A DNA stretch of 47,506 nt from Baaleninema simplex PCC 7105. GTDB taxonomy: Bacteria > Cyanobacteriota > Cyanobacteriia > Cyanobacteriales > Geitlerinemataceae. The stretch spans positions 564,021-611,526 of the forward strand of contig NZ_KB235959.1 of NCBI RefSeq assembly GCF_000332355.1, given 5' to 3'. The position numbers were made by a program, and so were the translations under genes. Positions 15,764-24,474 of the stretch are shown here, piece by piece; the first letter of the stretch is position 1, and every line of letters starts with the position of its first letter. Under the pieces are notes generated by a model. That model did not search any database and had not been told where the DNA came from. It saw only the letters and a list, made by a program, of their open reading frames with translations.

Positions 15764-16834
15764 ATGAGTCCTACCCCCAATCAGTTACTCGATCAGGCGA
15801 AACAGGGCGATCCAAAAGCGATCGCCGCACTGATGAACCGTTCGACGCAACCGAAAGGCATTTCGGTCAAAGCCTCCCTCAACGACCGGTGCTTGCAAGT
15901 TCTTCTCGAAGGGGAAAACGCCCCGAGCCAAACCAAAAGCGTTGGCTTCGTGCGAGAGGGAATGCTCAAGCTCGATATCGCATCGATCGATCGCGTGCGC
16001 GTCTACGGCCGTCAAGTCGGTCGCGAGACTCCCGTTTGGCAAGACGAAATCGTCCTCAAAGAAGCCCCTCCGCCTTCGACTCCTCCCGAACTTTCCCATC
16101 GAGCGGTTCCCCTCGACGAACTGGCTGACGAAAGCCTCCTACCCGACGACCTTCTCGAAGGGTATTACAACGAAGACGGCGAGACGCTAGAAGCTTCGGA
16201 AGACTTTCCCGAAGTTCCCCCCGAGGCAGAGTCGTTCCTCAACGACGAGGAGCAAGACTACGACGAAGAACTCGAAGAAGAGGACGACGAGGGGCAAGAC
16301 TACGACGAAGAACTCGAAGAAGAGGACGACGAGGGGCAAGGCTACGACGAAGAACTCGAAGAAGAGGACGACGAGGACGAGGACGAACCCCCTTCCAAAC
16401 CGAAGCAAAAATCCTCTTTAGTGGGGTTGCTCGTCCTGCTGGTGCTGGTTGTTCTCGCTGGCGGCGGCTATTACCTCTACACCACCCGACCGGAACTGTT
16501 CTCGAACCTTCCCTTCTTAAATTTAGGCGGCGAAACGGGTGACGAAACGACGCCTTCAGAAACGCCGACGACGCCAACGGAGGACGCTCCCGACGCGACG
16601 ACTCCCGAAACTCCCGATCCGTTCGCAACGGCGGTCAACGCGGCGATGAGTGCGGCCGAGAGCGCACAAACGGCTTCGACCCCGGAGCAGTGGCAACAAG
16701 TGGCGAACAACTGGCAAACGGCGATCGATCGCATGAACGCCGTGCCGCAAGACCATCCGCAATACGAGGTCGCTCAGCAAAAGGCTCTAGACTATCAAAA
16801 AAATCTAGATTACGCACAACAACAAGCACAGTAA
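15764..16834 (+). CDS. Membrane protein with cytoplasmic acidic repeats
   Basis: The 356-residue protein starts MSPTPNQLLDQAKQGDPKAI (ATG 15764; the frame reaches 15728 but the shorter start fits a conserved cyanobacterial N-terminal domain). Residues 1-115 form a folded domain (QPKGISVKASLNDRCLQVLL, SIDRVRVYGRQ). Residues 162-203 are three 14-residue acidic repeats of the type QDYDEELEEEDDEG. A membrane segment follows at about 219-241 (LVGLLVLLVLVVLAGGGYYLY), then a threonine/proline-rich stretch and a helical C-terminal region (WQQVANNWQTAIDRMNAVP). The N-terminal part is therefore likely cytoplasmic. Function is unknown. It lies 31 bases before the pentapeptide gene, so the two are probably cotranscribed. 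Confidence 0.75.
   Translation: MSPTPNQLLDQAKQGDPKAIAALMNRSTQPKGISVKASLNDRCLQVLLEGENAPSQTKSVGFVREGMLKLDIASIDRVRVYGRQVGRETPVWQDEIVLKEAPPPSTPPELSHRAVPLDELADESLLPDDLLEGYYNEDGETLEASEDFPEVPPEAESFLNDEEQDYDEELEEEDDEGQDYDEELEEEDDEGQGYDEELEEEDDEDEDEPPSKPKQKSSLVGLLVLLVLVVLAGGGYYLYTTRPELFSNLPFLNLGGETGDETTPSETPTTPTEDAPDATTPETPDPFATAVNAAMSAAESAQTASTPEQWQQVANNWQTAIDRMNAVPQDHPQYEVAQQKALDYQKNLDYAQQQAQ
16247..16372. repeat. 42-bp tandem repeat x3 inside the coding region
   Basis: Three head-to-tail 42-bp units at 16247, 16289 and 16331 differ at only a few bases and encode the EEQDYDEELEEEDD repeats. The unit is in frame, so copy number can change without a frameshift. Confidence 0.9.
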
Positions 16835-16865
16835 CGGTTTTGACCGACGTTCGCGAGAGAAGTTT

Positions 16866-17831
16866 ATGAGTGAAAAACGTTCTGACCATTGGCTCGATAC
16901 GGTGGAAGGATTGTCCCTCGTGGGGGCAGTTTTGGGAACGGGAGCGGGGTTCGCGTTTCAACAGATAACGTATGTTGCTGCCCCGGTGACGCTGGCTTTG
17001 GTGATGAATTTCGTCAATCGACAACGTCACCAAGATCGGATGCAGCAACAGACGATCGCGCGCATTGCTGAGTCTCGGCTCGCAGTCGAACGTCAAGTTG
17101 AGTTACAAGTGCAAGATTTGCGCGAGGAAACCCTCTCGAACACGGCGACTCCGATGGCGATGGCGTCTTTCGATATCGCCCCGTTGGAAACGCAAGTGCA
17201 AGCGTTACAAGCCAACGTGGAGCGACCGATGGCGGCTGTGTCAAGTCTGGAAGGGCAAATGAAGGATTTGGCCGCCCAAATTGCCGCGATCGCCGCCCAG
17301 AGCGGTCGACACCTGGTTGACGCCAACGGCAGTAACGGGGCGACTGAAATTCTGCCGTTACCCGGCGACGGCGCAGCCGGCGATCGCGCGAACCAGTTTT
17401 GGCAACAGTACGAGTCGGGCGTGCGATCGTTCGTGGGAATCGATTTGGCTGGGGTGGATTTGACGGAACCGGAAATCTATCTCGACGGGATCGATTTTAG
17501 CGAGGCGAACCTCGAAGATGCTGTGTTGACGGCGATGAATTTGGGAGAGGCGACGTTGGCGCGATCGAACCTTCGAGGGGTGAAACTGGACAACGCCAAC
17601 CTCGCCCACGCCGATCTGACGGAGGCGAAATTGGTCGATGCGAACTTACGAGGGGCGAACCTGCGCGGGGCGAATCTCGAGAGAGCCGATTTGCAAAATG
17701 CCGATCTCGCCTACGCCGACCTCACTCACGCCAAGCTGCAAGGGGCCAAACTGGACAACGCCAACTTTTATCGAACGCGGCAAGTGGGGACGGAAATGCC
17801 AACAGCCGTGGCGATCGCGCAACGGGTCTGA
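16866..17831 (+). CDS. Membrane-anchored pentapeptide-repeat protein
   Basis: The 321-residue protein has two short hydrophobic segments near the N terminus (about 12-30 and 35-50), a coiled coil at about 60-145 with QVELQVQDLREE and QVQALQANVERP, and a C-terminal pentapeptide domain at about 195-305. The A(D/N)LXX pattern is plain: NLRGVKLDNANLAHADLTEA, then ANLRGANLRGANLERADLQ. Such domains fold as right-handed quadrilateral beta helices. Many cyanobacteria have dozens of them with unknown roles. The gene follows the acidic-repeat membrane gene by 31 bases, suggesting a shared function at the membrane. Confidence 0.85.
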   Translation: MSEKRSDHWLDTVEGLSLVGAVLGTGAGFAFQQITYVAAPVTLALVMNFVNRQRHQDRMQQQTIARIAESRLAVERQVELQVQDLREETLSNTATPMAMASFDIAPLETQVQALQANVERPMAAVSSLEGQMKDLAAQIAAIAAQSGRHLVDANGSNGATEILPLPGDGAAGDRANQFWQQYESGVRSFVGIDLAGVDLTEPEIYLDGIDFSEANLEDAVLTAMNLGEATLARSNLRGVKLDNANLAHADLTEAKLVDANLRGANLRGANLERADLQNADLAYADLTHAKLQGAKLDNANFYRTRQVGTEMPTAVAIAQRV

Positions 17832-17875
17832 GAAACCCGATTTTCGTCGGTCGTTGAGGTCGTTAAATCACGTCG

Positions 17876-18454
17876 TTAAAACTGAGGATCGACGGAGGGA
17901 GCGATCTCGAACAGCAGAGTGCGCCATTCGCGCACAACGAAGGGAGGAACGGGAATTTCGACGGGACGACGATCGCCGAGAACGGAAAACGACAGCCGTA
18001 GTGCTGTATCGGTCGAGAGCTGCCGCGCGATCGCCTCGAAGTCGTACTGGACGATGTTGGACGGCAACGGCTCGTCGGTCGATGCCGAGGCCGAGCGATC
18101 GCGGACTTGCCAAGATCGACCGGTGGCTGCATCGACCTGTAACGGAACGTCGCGATCGATCCTCCGACCGGGAAATCCCACCACTCGCAAGAAGATCCCC
18201 TGAAGCTCCGTGGGAGTCCGACGCTCGAACAAAACGAGCTGCCAACTGCCATCGCGGATATCTCTGAGGCTTTGCAGCGATCGCACCACGATCTCGCCGC
18301 GAGCCGGGTCGGGATACGTCTCGATCGCTGCCCGTGCGGGCAATCCACTCCCCCACCACAGACCCCAACAGCACAACAGTAATAGAAGCACTTGCCAGGG
18401 AGAAGGACGGCGAGAAACGTCGAACCCTCGAAACATCGGTCGAAAGTCAAGCAT
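17876..18454 (-). CDS. DUF3122-like secreted protein
   Basis: The 192-residue protein starts MLDFRPMFRGFDVSRRPSPW at 18454, with a hydrophobic core WQVLLLLLCCWGLWWGSGL and a likely cleavage after ARA near residue 42. The open frame extends to 18691 but that part lacks coding character and the signal peptide supports the later start. The mature part resembles DUF3122: SWQLVLFERRTPTELQG, FLRVVGFPGRRIDRDVPL. It is convergent with the pentapeptide gene, 44 bases away. Family assignment is from memory of the motif and is less firm than others; function is unknown. Confidence 0.6.
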   Translation of the reverse strand: MLDFRPMFRGFDVSRRPSPWQVLLLLLCCWGLWWGSGLPARAAIETYPDPARGEIVVRSLQSLRDIRDGSWQLVLFERRTPTELQGIFLRVVGFPGRRIDRDVPLQVDAATGRSWQVRDRSASASTDEPLPSNIVQYDFEAIARQLSTDTALRLSFSVLGDRRPVEIPVPPFVVREWRTLLFEIAPSVDPQF

Positions 18455-18950
18455 GGCGTTACGGATATCGTTGTATTTTATTTGGAACGGGAGCGCTTCT
18501 CGGAATATCGCGCCAAACCCCCAGTTTGCAAGAGCTTTAGAGATGCGATCGTCTCTTGACACTCGCGTTCGAGATCGGTTATCTATTCGGAGGAAGACCG
18601 TACGATGACCCAAAGCGATCGCTCGATTTTCACTGCGCTCGATCCACACAGACCGAGTCGATCGTAGTAAAATAGTAGGATACTCCTGCAAAACTCGAGA
18701 AGGTAGACGCGCGGCAATTCCCCGCTCGCTCGACGCGACCTACGCGAGATAATTCTCGCCTCTGGCAGAGATAACATTCCGTTAACCTGCCGGTGATACT
18801 CTGAGCGTACCCTGAGTACAGCTAGGTTCCATATTTTGGTTCCGTTTAGAACTGTTGCCTAGAGTCCGCAAAAGAGTTGGCCTTCGAGAATTTGTTAACT
18901 TTTGCAGAACGTTCACAGGTGTGAGAGTGAAAGAACGAACGAATCAAACA
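18455..18950. other. Long regulatory spacer between the DUF3122-like gene and the porin
   Basis: About 500 bases with no gene. It must hold the promoters of both divergent genes and the long leader of the porin gene. I see no operator I can name. Confidence 0.5.
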
Positions 18951-20654
18951 ATGTTGAGATCCCTCCTGCGAGTCTCCCCTCTACTCGTAGGACTCGTCTC
19001 TCTGGCTTGGGCAACCGATGCCTCGGCCAAAGAAGCGACAGCAACCCAAAGCCAAAAATCCGCTCAGGTTCTGTCGACTTCTAAAGGTCTCAGTGAAGTC
19101 AGCAGCCTCGAGACCCCGCAACAACTGGCACAGAACGTTTCCGTCGACGAACTGTCGGCCTACGAACTGACCGAGAACCTCGACCAAGTGACCTCAGTGT
19201 CCCAACTGTCCGACGTTCAGCCGACGGACTGGGCGTTCCAGGCACTGCAATCGCTGGTCGAACGTTACGGTTGTATCGCCGGTTATCCCGACGGTACCTA
19301 TCGCGGTAACAGCTTCATGACCCGTTACGAATTCGCTGCGGGTGTGAACGCTTGTTTGGATCAAATCGTCGCCCTCATCGGTGGTGGAGAAGCCATCGAC
19401 CCGGAAGACTTAATAACGATCCGCCGCTTGCAAGAAGAATTCGCTGCTGAACTGGCCGCCCTGCGCGGACGGGTTGACGGCTTAGAAGCTCGCGTGGCCG
19501 AACTCGAAGCCAACCAGTTCTCGACGACCACCAAACTCGGTGGTGAAGTCATCTTCTCGATCAACGACAGCTTTGGCGAAGAAGTCGACTTCGACGACGA
19601 CAACGACGGCGACGATCCCACGCAAACTCAGTTTGCTTACCGCGCTCGTCTGAACTTCGATACTAGCTTCACCGGACGCGACTTACTGCGGACTCGCCTG
19701 CAAGCTCGCAGCACGGTTCCGTTCGACGACGGCGTCACCGGCACCGACATGACCCGTCTCGGCTTCGACGGCGACTCCGGTAGCGATGTCCAAATCGACG
19801 ATTTGTTCTACCGCTTCCCCGTCGGCGATAACGTCAACGTCTTCTTGGCTGCTAACAGCTTTGAAGCTCGCGACTTCATCAACGAAGTGACGCCTCTGGT
19901 AAGCAGTGGTAGCGGTGCGGTGTCTCGCTTCGGTCGCCTCAACCCGATCATGCGTCAGTCTGACAGTGGCGAAGGGATCGGCATCCAAGCGAAATTCGAC
20001 GCCTTCCAATTCGATGTCGGTTACTTGGCCAACGTCGCCAACAGCCCCGAACGCAAAGAAGGTCTGTTTAACGGCGAATACGGTGCGTTTGCTAACGCCA
20101 GTTACGCCGTCAACGACGACATCGAAGTGGGCGTATTCTACCAACACTATTACGCTCCTGGCGGTACGGTTAACTTGACCGGAAGCACTGGTAGCTTGAG
20201 CGCCCAAAGTCCGTTTGGCGACCTCGTGGCTACCTCCTCTGACTCCGTCGGCGGTCAGTTCTTGGTGGGTCTCGGTCCGGTCGACCTCTCCGGTTGGTTC
20301 GGTTTCACTTGGGCGCGTGCCGAGAGCGATGGCGACGGCTTTGAAGAAGACGACAAAGCAGACGTGATCAACTACGCTCTGGCGCTGTCGGTACCCGATC
20401 TCGGTGGTGAAGGGAACTTGGCTGGTGTGATCGTCGGCGTTCCCCCGCAAGCGACTCGCATCGAGCGTTCTAGCTCGACCCTGATCGGGGAAGAAGACGA
20501 CGATACGTCCCTGCACATCGAAGCCTTCTATCGTTACCAACTCACCGACAACATCGCCATCACGCCGGGCTTCTTTGTCGTGACTTCGCCGGAACACAAC
20601 GACGAAAACGATGCCCATTGGGTGGCAACTCTTCGGACGACCTTCAAGTTCTAG
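18951..20654 (+). CDS. SLH-domain iron uptake porin (OprB family)
   Basis: The 567-residue outer-membrane porin starts at the ATG 18951 with a signal peptide (LLRVSPLLVGLVSLAWATDA, cut near ASA-K at residue 26). An S-layer homology domain spans about 83-138 (LSDVQPTDWAFQALQSLVER, YPDGTYRGNSFMTRYEF), which binds the cell wall. A coiled coil follows (about 155-188, RLQEEFAAELAALRGRVDGL), then a beta barrel of the carbohydrate-selective porin type to the end, closing in the aromatic residue F of TFKF. This SLH-coiled-coil-barrel layout is the standard cyanobacterial porin, used for small inorganic ions such as iron. Coding bias is strong, consistent with high expression. A terminator follows at 20704. 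Confidence 0.92.
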   Translation: MLRSLLRVSPLLVGLVSLAWATDASAKEATATQSQKSAQVLSTSKGLSEVSSLETPQQLAQNVSVDELSAYELTENLDQVTSVSQLSDVQPTDWAFQALQSLVERYGCIAGYPDGTYRGNSFMTRYEFAAGVNACLDQIVALIGGGEAIDPEDLITIRRLQEEFAAELAALRGRVDGLEARVAELEANQFSTTTKLGGEVIFSINDSFGEEVDFDDDNDGDDPTQTQFAYRARLNFDTSFTGRDLLRTRLQARSTVPFDDGVTGTDMTRLGFDGDSGSDVQIDDLFYRFPVGDNVNVFLAANSFEARDFINEVTPLVSSGSGAVSRFGRLNPIMRQSDSGEGIGIQAKFDAFQFDVGYLANVANSPERKEGLFNGEYGAFANASYAVNDDIEVGVFYQHYYAPGGTVNLTGSTGSLSAQSPFGDLVATSSDSVGGQFLVGLGPVDLSGWFGFTWARAESDGDGFEEDDKADVINYALALSVPDLGGEGNLAGVIVGVPPQATRIERSSSTLIGEEDDDTSLHIEAFYRYQLTDNIAITPGFFVVTSPEHNDENDAHWVATLRTTFKF

Positions 20655-20703
20655 GAATTAGGGTTTAATACGATTCTCTAGAATTCGATCGCTCGAGTTC
20701 GAT

Positions 20704-20735
20704 AAAAGGGAGGGCTTATCACAGCTCTCCCTTTT
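20704..20735 (+). terminator. Rho-independent terminator after the porin gene
   Basis: AAAAGGGAG (20704-20712) pairs with CTCCCTTTT (20727-20735), giving a stem that ends in the T run. Confidence 0.85.
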
Positions 20736-20820
20736 GCGATCGTGGAGGTTTGCGATCGCCCCCACTTCGGAAATCACCACATTTTAGTTGACAAAATTGC
20801 ATAAATGTGATATGGGGCAA

Positions 20821-21321
20821 CTAGCTTAGCTCCTCTTCAGCATTCTCCTCGCGAGAGTCAGACACCTCATCGCGATGGGCAAAGTTTTTTAATTTCGAGT
20901 GAAGTTGAGAACTATCTAGCGACGGCGTAAAGCGATCGATTTGAGGCTGAGGCGTCAGAGAGGGGGCTTTCTCTTCAGGTTGGTCTGCGGTCTCGACTTC
21001 TTCAGCCGTGGGAATCTCGGGAACCTCTTCTAGAGGGGGGGCGGGCATTCCAGGGAGGCGATCGCACACCAAGCGCTCGAATTCGTAACTGTAATGTTGA
21101 AACGGACTCTCCCGCCGCAGCCACAGTTGCAGTAAGTGTTCGACGGAAATTCCTTTATAACGCCCTTGATAGAGGGCTTCTAACACCGACAAGCGCAGCC
21201 AAGCGGCCGGAACGCCGCCGAGCCAGCGATCGACGAACTCCTCGGCGGTTTCCCCCCCGAGGTCGAAACTGTAGTACTTCAATAAAGCAATCGCCTCGAT
21301 CGCCGCTGTATCGCGCGTCAT
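20821..21321 (-). CDS. Conserved hypothetical protein
   Basis: The 166-residue soluble protein starts MTRDTAAIEAIALLKYYSFD at 21321 (a frame extension to 21369 adds 16 unlikely residues). Residues 1-95 look helical and folded (EEFVDRWLGGVPAAWLRLSV, LYQGRYKGISVEHLLQLWLR, YEFERLVCDRLPG); the rest is proline/glutamate rich and probably disordered (PPLEEVPEIPTAEEVETADQ). I do not recognise the family by name. It lies 61 bases downstream of the LptD-like gene on the same strand and is likely cotranscribed with it. Confidence 0.72.
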   Translation of the reverse strand: MTRDTAAIEAIALLKYYSFDLGGETAEEFVDRWLGGVPAAWLRLSVLEALYQGRYKGISVEHLLQLWLRRESPFQHYSYEFERLVCDRLPGMPAPPLEEVPEIPTAEEVETADQPEEKAPSLTPQPQIDRFTPSLDSSQLHSKLKNFAHRDEVSDSREENAEEELS

Positions 21322-21381
21322 ATTGTTCCAAAGACGATGTACGATTTCCCGAGAGATCGCGCACCCCACGCACGTTCGATA

Positions 21382-23886
21382 TTATCTTACGCAGCGCAGT
21401 CCACCCATAACTTCACAGGTTTCCGTATCGCTAAACGCCCCCGTGTTGCCGTTCCAGTCGAAATCGCTAATCCGAAACGTCAGCGAGCCGATTTCCCGTT
21501 CCGGGTTGACCAATAACGTAATACCGTGCGTGCGGCGACTGTACTCCAGTACTAAATTCGTACTGAAGTTTTCGCCCGAATCCAGGTTCAACGAGGCTTG
21601 AACCCCAAAGCGGAACGGTCCGACGAGCTGTTGAGTAAAGCCAAACCGCAACACGCGGCGATCGGCGGTGCGATCGAAGAAAAAGGGCGACTCGCCTTCT
21701 TGCAACGTTTCCGAATACTCGAGGTTAAATGCCGTGTAATCGAGGAAATTTCGCGAAAAATGCCCGAACTGCGCCTCGAATCCCGCTGTCCCTCGTAACG
21801 AAATCTCTGAATCGCCGTTGCTGTAAAAACTGCCGATCCCTCGCCCTCCTAAATAAAAGCGCACGAAAGGAACCACGGGAATCGGAGAAAACCGCAACCC
21901 TTCCTCAGCCGTGGCCGGAAGTGCTTCGCCCTGCCACAGTGTAAAACCGCGACGCGCCACGAAACTGCCTTGAAATCGCGTCAAGGTCGCCCGGTTGTTG
22001 TCTCGAATCGGCTCGAGTAAGTCTAAATCGTCCGTATCCGCCTCGACTCGGTTCACTCCTAACTGATATTCGAGATTGATGCCCGTTCGTCCTAACATCA
22101 ACCGAGGCGATGTCAAAACGGCACCAATGCTACTGTGAACGGTTTGAAAGCCGAGAGAACCGTTAAACAGACGGTTGCGGAAACTGTACTCGCCTGTCAG
22201 GGTGTGGTTGGCGACTTTTTGGGACAAGCGGACGCTGGCTCGTAGGTCGTCGTCGGCGTCGAAATTGCCGAAATCCAAACTCGTGAGACTTCCTTCGGCT
22301 CGCAAGGTCGTCGTCGGCGAGAGGAGCGACTGGAGGCGAAACAGACTGCCGAACTGGTCTAAGTCTAGTAAATCCCGCTCGTCGTACCCCTGCTGCACGA
22401 AATATTGAGGGGCGACGCGCAGGGAGAAACGAGGGGTGTCGATGACGGTAAAGGAACGCTGGATAAAGAAACCGCCGCGATCTTCGCGATCGAATCCGAA
22501 TTCTAAAAACGGTTGCTGGCGTTCCCGGCGATCGATAACGTAACGGCGCTTGAGAATGGGAAGGGAAAACCCGCCGTCGAACACCAAACGAGGACGACTC
22601 AACAGCAACTCGTCTCGGAGGGGATCGATCGGCGTCAGCGTGGCGCGATCGGCTCGGATTTCTAATTCGGGCGGTGAAAACGGATCGTTGGTGATGCGAA
22701 CTTCCGTTCCGACCCAACCGTCGGGGGTAAATTCGACCTGTTCGGCCTCGAAGCGGAAGCTGTTGATGGTTCCCCCGCCTTCGGCGTCTTGGTAGCCGCG
22801 GCCGGCACCGACACCGATTTGGACTTCTCCCCCGCGAGCGACGTTGAGAGGCTGTTCTCGGGCAATACGATCGCTCTGGGGGGCGTCAGACAGCCCTCGC
22901 GCGGCGATATCGACGGGTAGTAGGGTATTGACTGACGGTACGGCGGTCGGGGCGTTTTGGGGCGTTGCGGTCTGTACTCGCGTCAAACTGCTGATTTCCC
23001 CTCGCGCCTGGTCGATGGTTCCGATTTCTTGAACGAAGTTGTAGCGAAATAACTCGCCGCGCAAGACCTGTCCGGGTTGCGTTAGGGCGACGTTTCCTTC
23101 GGCTCGAGCCATGCGCGTGAGTAAGTTGACTTGCAGCCAGTCGGCATCGATGACGGCGTCTCGGTAGCGCATGACCACGTTTCCCGTCGCCGTGAAAATT
23201 TGGCGATCGTCGTCGAATTCTTGATAGTCTGCGGTTACTTCGATGGGGGTTTCGAGTTCGAGGGGTTCTTGCAAACTCGAACCGTCTACTGTTGGGGCGT
23301 TGGGTTGTTTGTCTGGGGAAGTGTCGTCCGTTACGCGATCGCCGTTTTCGATCTCGTCAAGTTCGGAATCTTCAATTTCGCGATCGCCGTTTTCGATCTC
23401 GTCGAGTTCGGAATCTTCAATTTCGCGATCGCCGTTTTCGATCTCGTCAAGTTCGGAATCTTCAATTTCGCGATCGCCGTTTTCGATCTCGTCAAGTTCG
23501 GAATCTTCAATTTCGCGATCGGGAACCCGTTCTTCAAACTCGATCGCGGGAAAAGAGGCCGGTTCGTCGCGGGGCGTAACACTGTCTTCAGTCGATTCCA
23601 TCGCCGACAACACCGCCGATTTATCGGGTAAGCGTTGCGGTGGAAGCAGTTCGTTCGCACTCGGTTCGACCCAACTCACCTCGGGGGCGAGGGGATCGGG
23701 GCGAACACCCGACCACGGATCGATCGTCTCTGGCTGGCTTACAGACAGCGGTTGACCGGTTTCCGGCGAATCGATCGCGCGATCGCTGCGATGCGAGGAA
23801 AACTCAAACTCGGGTTCCGCCAATTGCTTCGACGGAACCACCTTCACGATCGGCGGCGGTTCGGGAGGCTGCACCGGGTAGGTCAT
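21382..23886 (-). CDS. LptD-like outer-membrane protein (DUF3769)
   Basis: The 834-residue protein combines an OstA/LptA-like domain with a large C-terminal beta barrel, the cyanobacterial counterpart of the lipopolysaccharide assembly protein LptD. The first 200 residues are disordered and acidic and hold four 15-residue repeats (124-183, REIEDSELDEIENGD). The OstA domain starts about 213 (PIEVTADYQEFDDDRQIFTA, GNVVMRYRDAVIDADWLQV). The barrel from about 440 shows alternating aromatic strands and ends in aromatic- and charge-rich strands near TFRISDFDWNG. No classical signal peptide is visible at the chosen start, which is unusual; the protein starts MTYPVQPPEPPPIVKVVPSK, so a more upstream start or a signal-less N terminus should be considered. 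It acts at the outer membrane. Confidence 0.82.
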   Translation of the reverse strand: MTYPVQPPEPPPIVKVVPSKQLAEPEFEFSSHRSDRAIDSPETGQPLSVSQPETIDPWSGVRPDPLAPEVSWVEPSANELLPPQRLPDKSAVLSAMESTEDSVTPRDEPASFPAIEFEERVPDREIEDSELDEIENGDREIEDSELDEIENGDREIEDSELDEIENGDREIEDSELDEIENGDRVTDDTSPDKQPNAPTVDGSSLQEPLELETPIEVTADYQEFDDDRQIFTATGNVVMRYRDAVIDADWLQVNLLTRMARAEGNVALTQPGQVLRGELFRYNFVQEIGTIDQARGEISSLTRVQTATPQNAPTAVPSVNTLLPVDIAARGLSDAPQSDRIAREQPLNVARGGEVQIGVGAGRGYQDAEGGGTINSFRFEAEQVEFTPDGWVGTEVRITNDPFSPPELEIRADRATLTPIDPLRDELLLSRPRLVFDGGFSLPILKRRYVIDRRERQQPFLEFGFDREDRGGFFIQRSFTVIDTPRFSLRVAPQYFVQQGYDERDLLDLDQFGSLFRLQSLLSPTTTLRAEGSLTSLDFGNFDADDDLRASVRLSQKVANHTLTGEYSFRNRLFNGSLGFQTVHSSIGAVLTSPRLMLGRTGINLEYQLGVNRVEADTDDLDLLEPIRDNNRATLTRFQGSFVARRGFTLWQGEALPATAEEGLRFSPIPVVPFVRFYLGGRGIGSFYSNGDSEISLRGTAGFEAQFGHFSRNFLDYTAFNLEYSETLQEGESPFFFDRTADRRVLRFGFTQQLVGPFRFGVQASLNLDSGENFSTNLVLEYSRRTHGITLLVNPEREIGSLTFRISDFDWNGNTGAFSDTETCEVMGGLRCVR
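23336..23515. repeat. 45-bp tandem repeat x4 with a HIP1 site in each unit
   Basis: Four units of 45 bases (starting 23336, 23381, 23426, 23471) are nearly identical; the second differs by one base. Each unit boundary carries GCGATCGC. They encode the REIEDSELDEIENGD repeats of the LptD-like protein. Confidence 0.9.
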
Positions 23887-24027
23887 CGTTTAAGGGAATA
23901 GGAGCGACGGATAAGGTGAGACGAGATGCGATCGAGCATGGTACTCGCCACCGACCCCACATAGCAAGCGGGGGTACGGCAAACCGCCCCCCGCCTAGTT
24001 TTCGTTCGAGTGGTGCCGAATTCGACG

Positions 24028-24144
24028 TTACTCGAAATCCCGACGACCGGGGTTCCGAGACGGGTCGTTAGACAAAAATCCGAAGATAAACAGCAGGACG
24101 AAAAAGGCAACAACGATGTAAACGGTGATTTTAAGGGCTAACAT
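24028..24144 (-). CDS. psbI: Photosystem II reaction centre protein I
   Basis: A 38-residue frame from the ATG 24144 to the TAA at 24028-24030 reads [20 protein letters not shown] then [18 protein letters not shown]. This is PsbI: one membrane helix (about 5-23) followed by the conserved [10 protein letters not shown] tail on the stromal side. PsbI is a core subunit of photosystem II that helps assembly around D1. Length equals the family standard. It lies between the LptD-like gene and a glycosyltransferase, alone and too short for length-cutoff gene calls, so it is easily missed. Identification is essentially certain. Confidence 0.96.
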   Translation of the reverse strand: MLALKITVYIVVAFFVLLFIFGFLSNDPSRNPGRRDFE

Positions 24145-24474
24145 TCTCGATTACTCCAGTCTGTTGAAAAAAGCTTCAATTTGTCTGCCACGGTCGCAGG
24201 CGGTCGCGATCGCAAAACCCAACCGATTCAATATTCTGGCATTTTATTCCAGCAAATCCAAGGCGATTTTAGAAAATTCTCGAACCTGGCGATCGAAGGG
24301 TTTCGCTTGGCAAGCCGTTCGCTTTACCATGCGAGCGACAGCTAAGTCCTCTCGATTCTACCATTATCTCTACTTCCTTTCTGACGGGGGATCGGTAGAA
24401 TGCGACTGAAACCTTTCTCGTTGCGATACGATGCACAAAGGGTCTTGTGAAGAGATCGAACCAAGGGTCAATCT
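24145..24474. other. Spacer between psbI and the glycosyltransferase
   Basis: About 330 bases without a gene I can support. It should hold the psbI promoter (minus strand) and the promoter of the downstream gene; no motif was certain. Confidence 0.4.
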
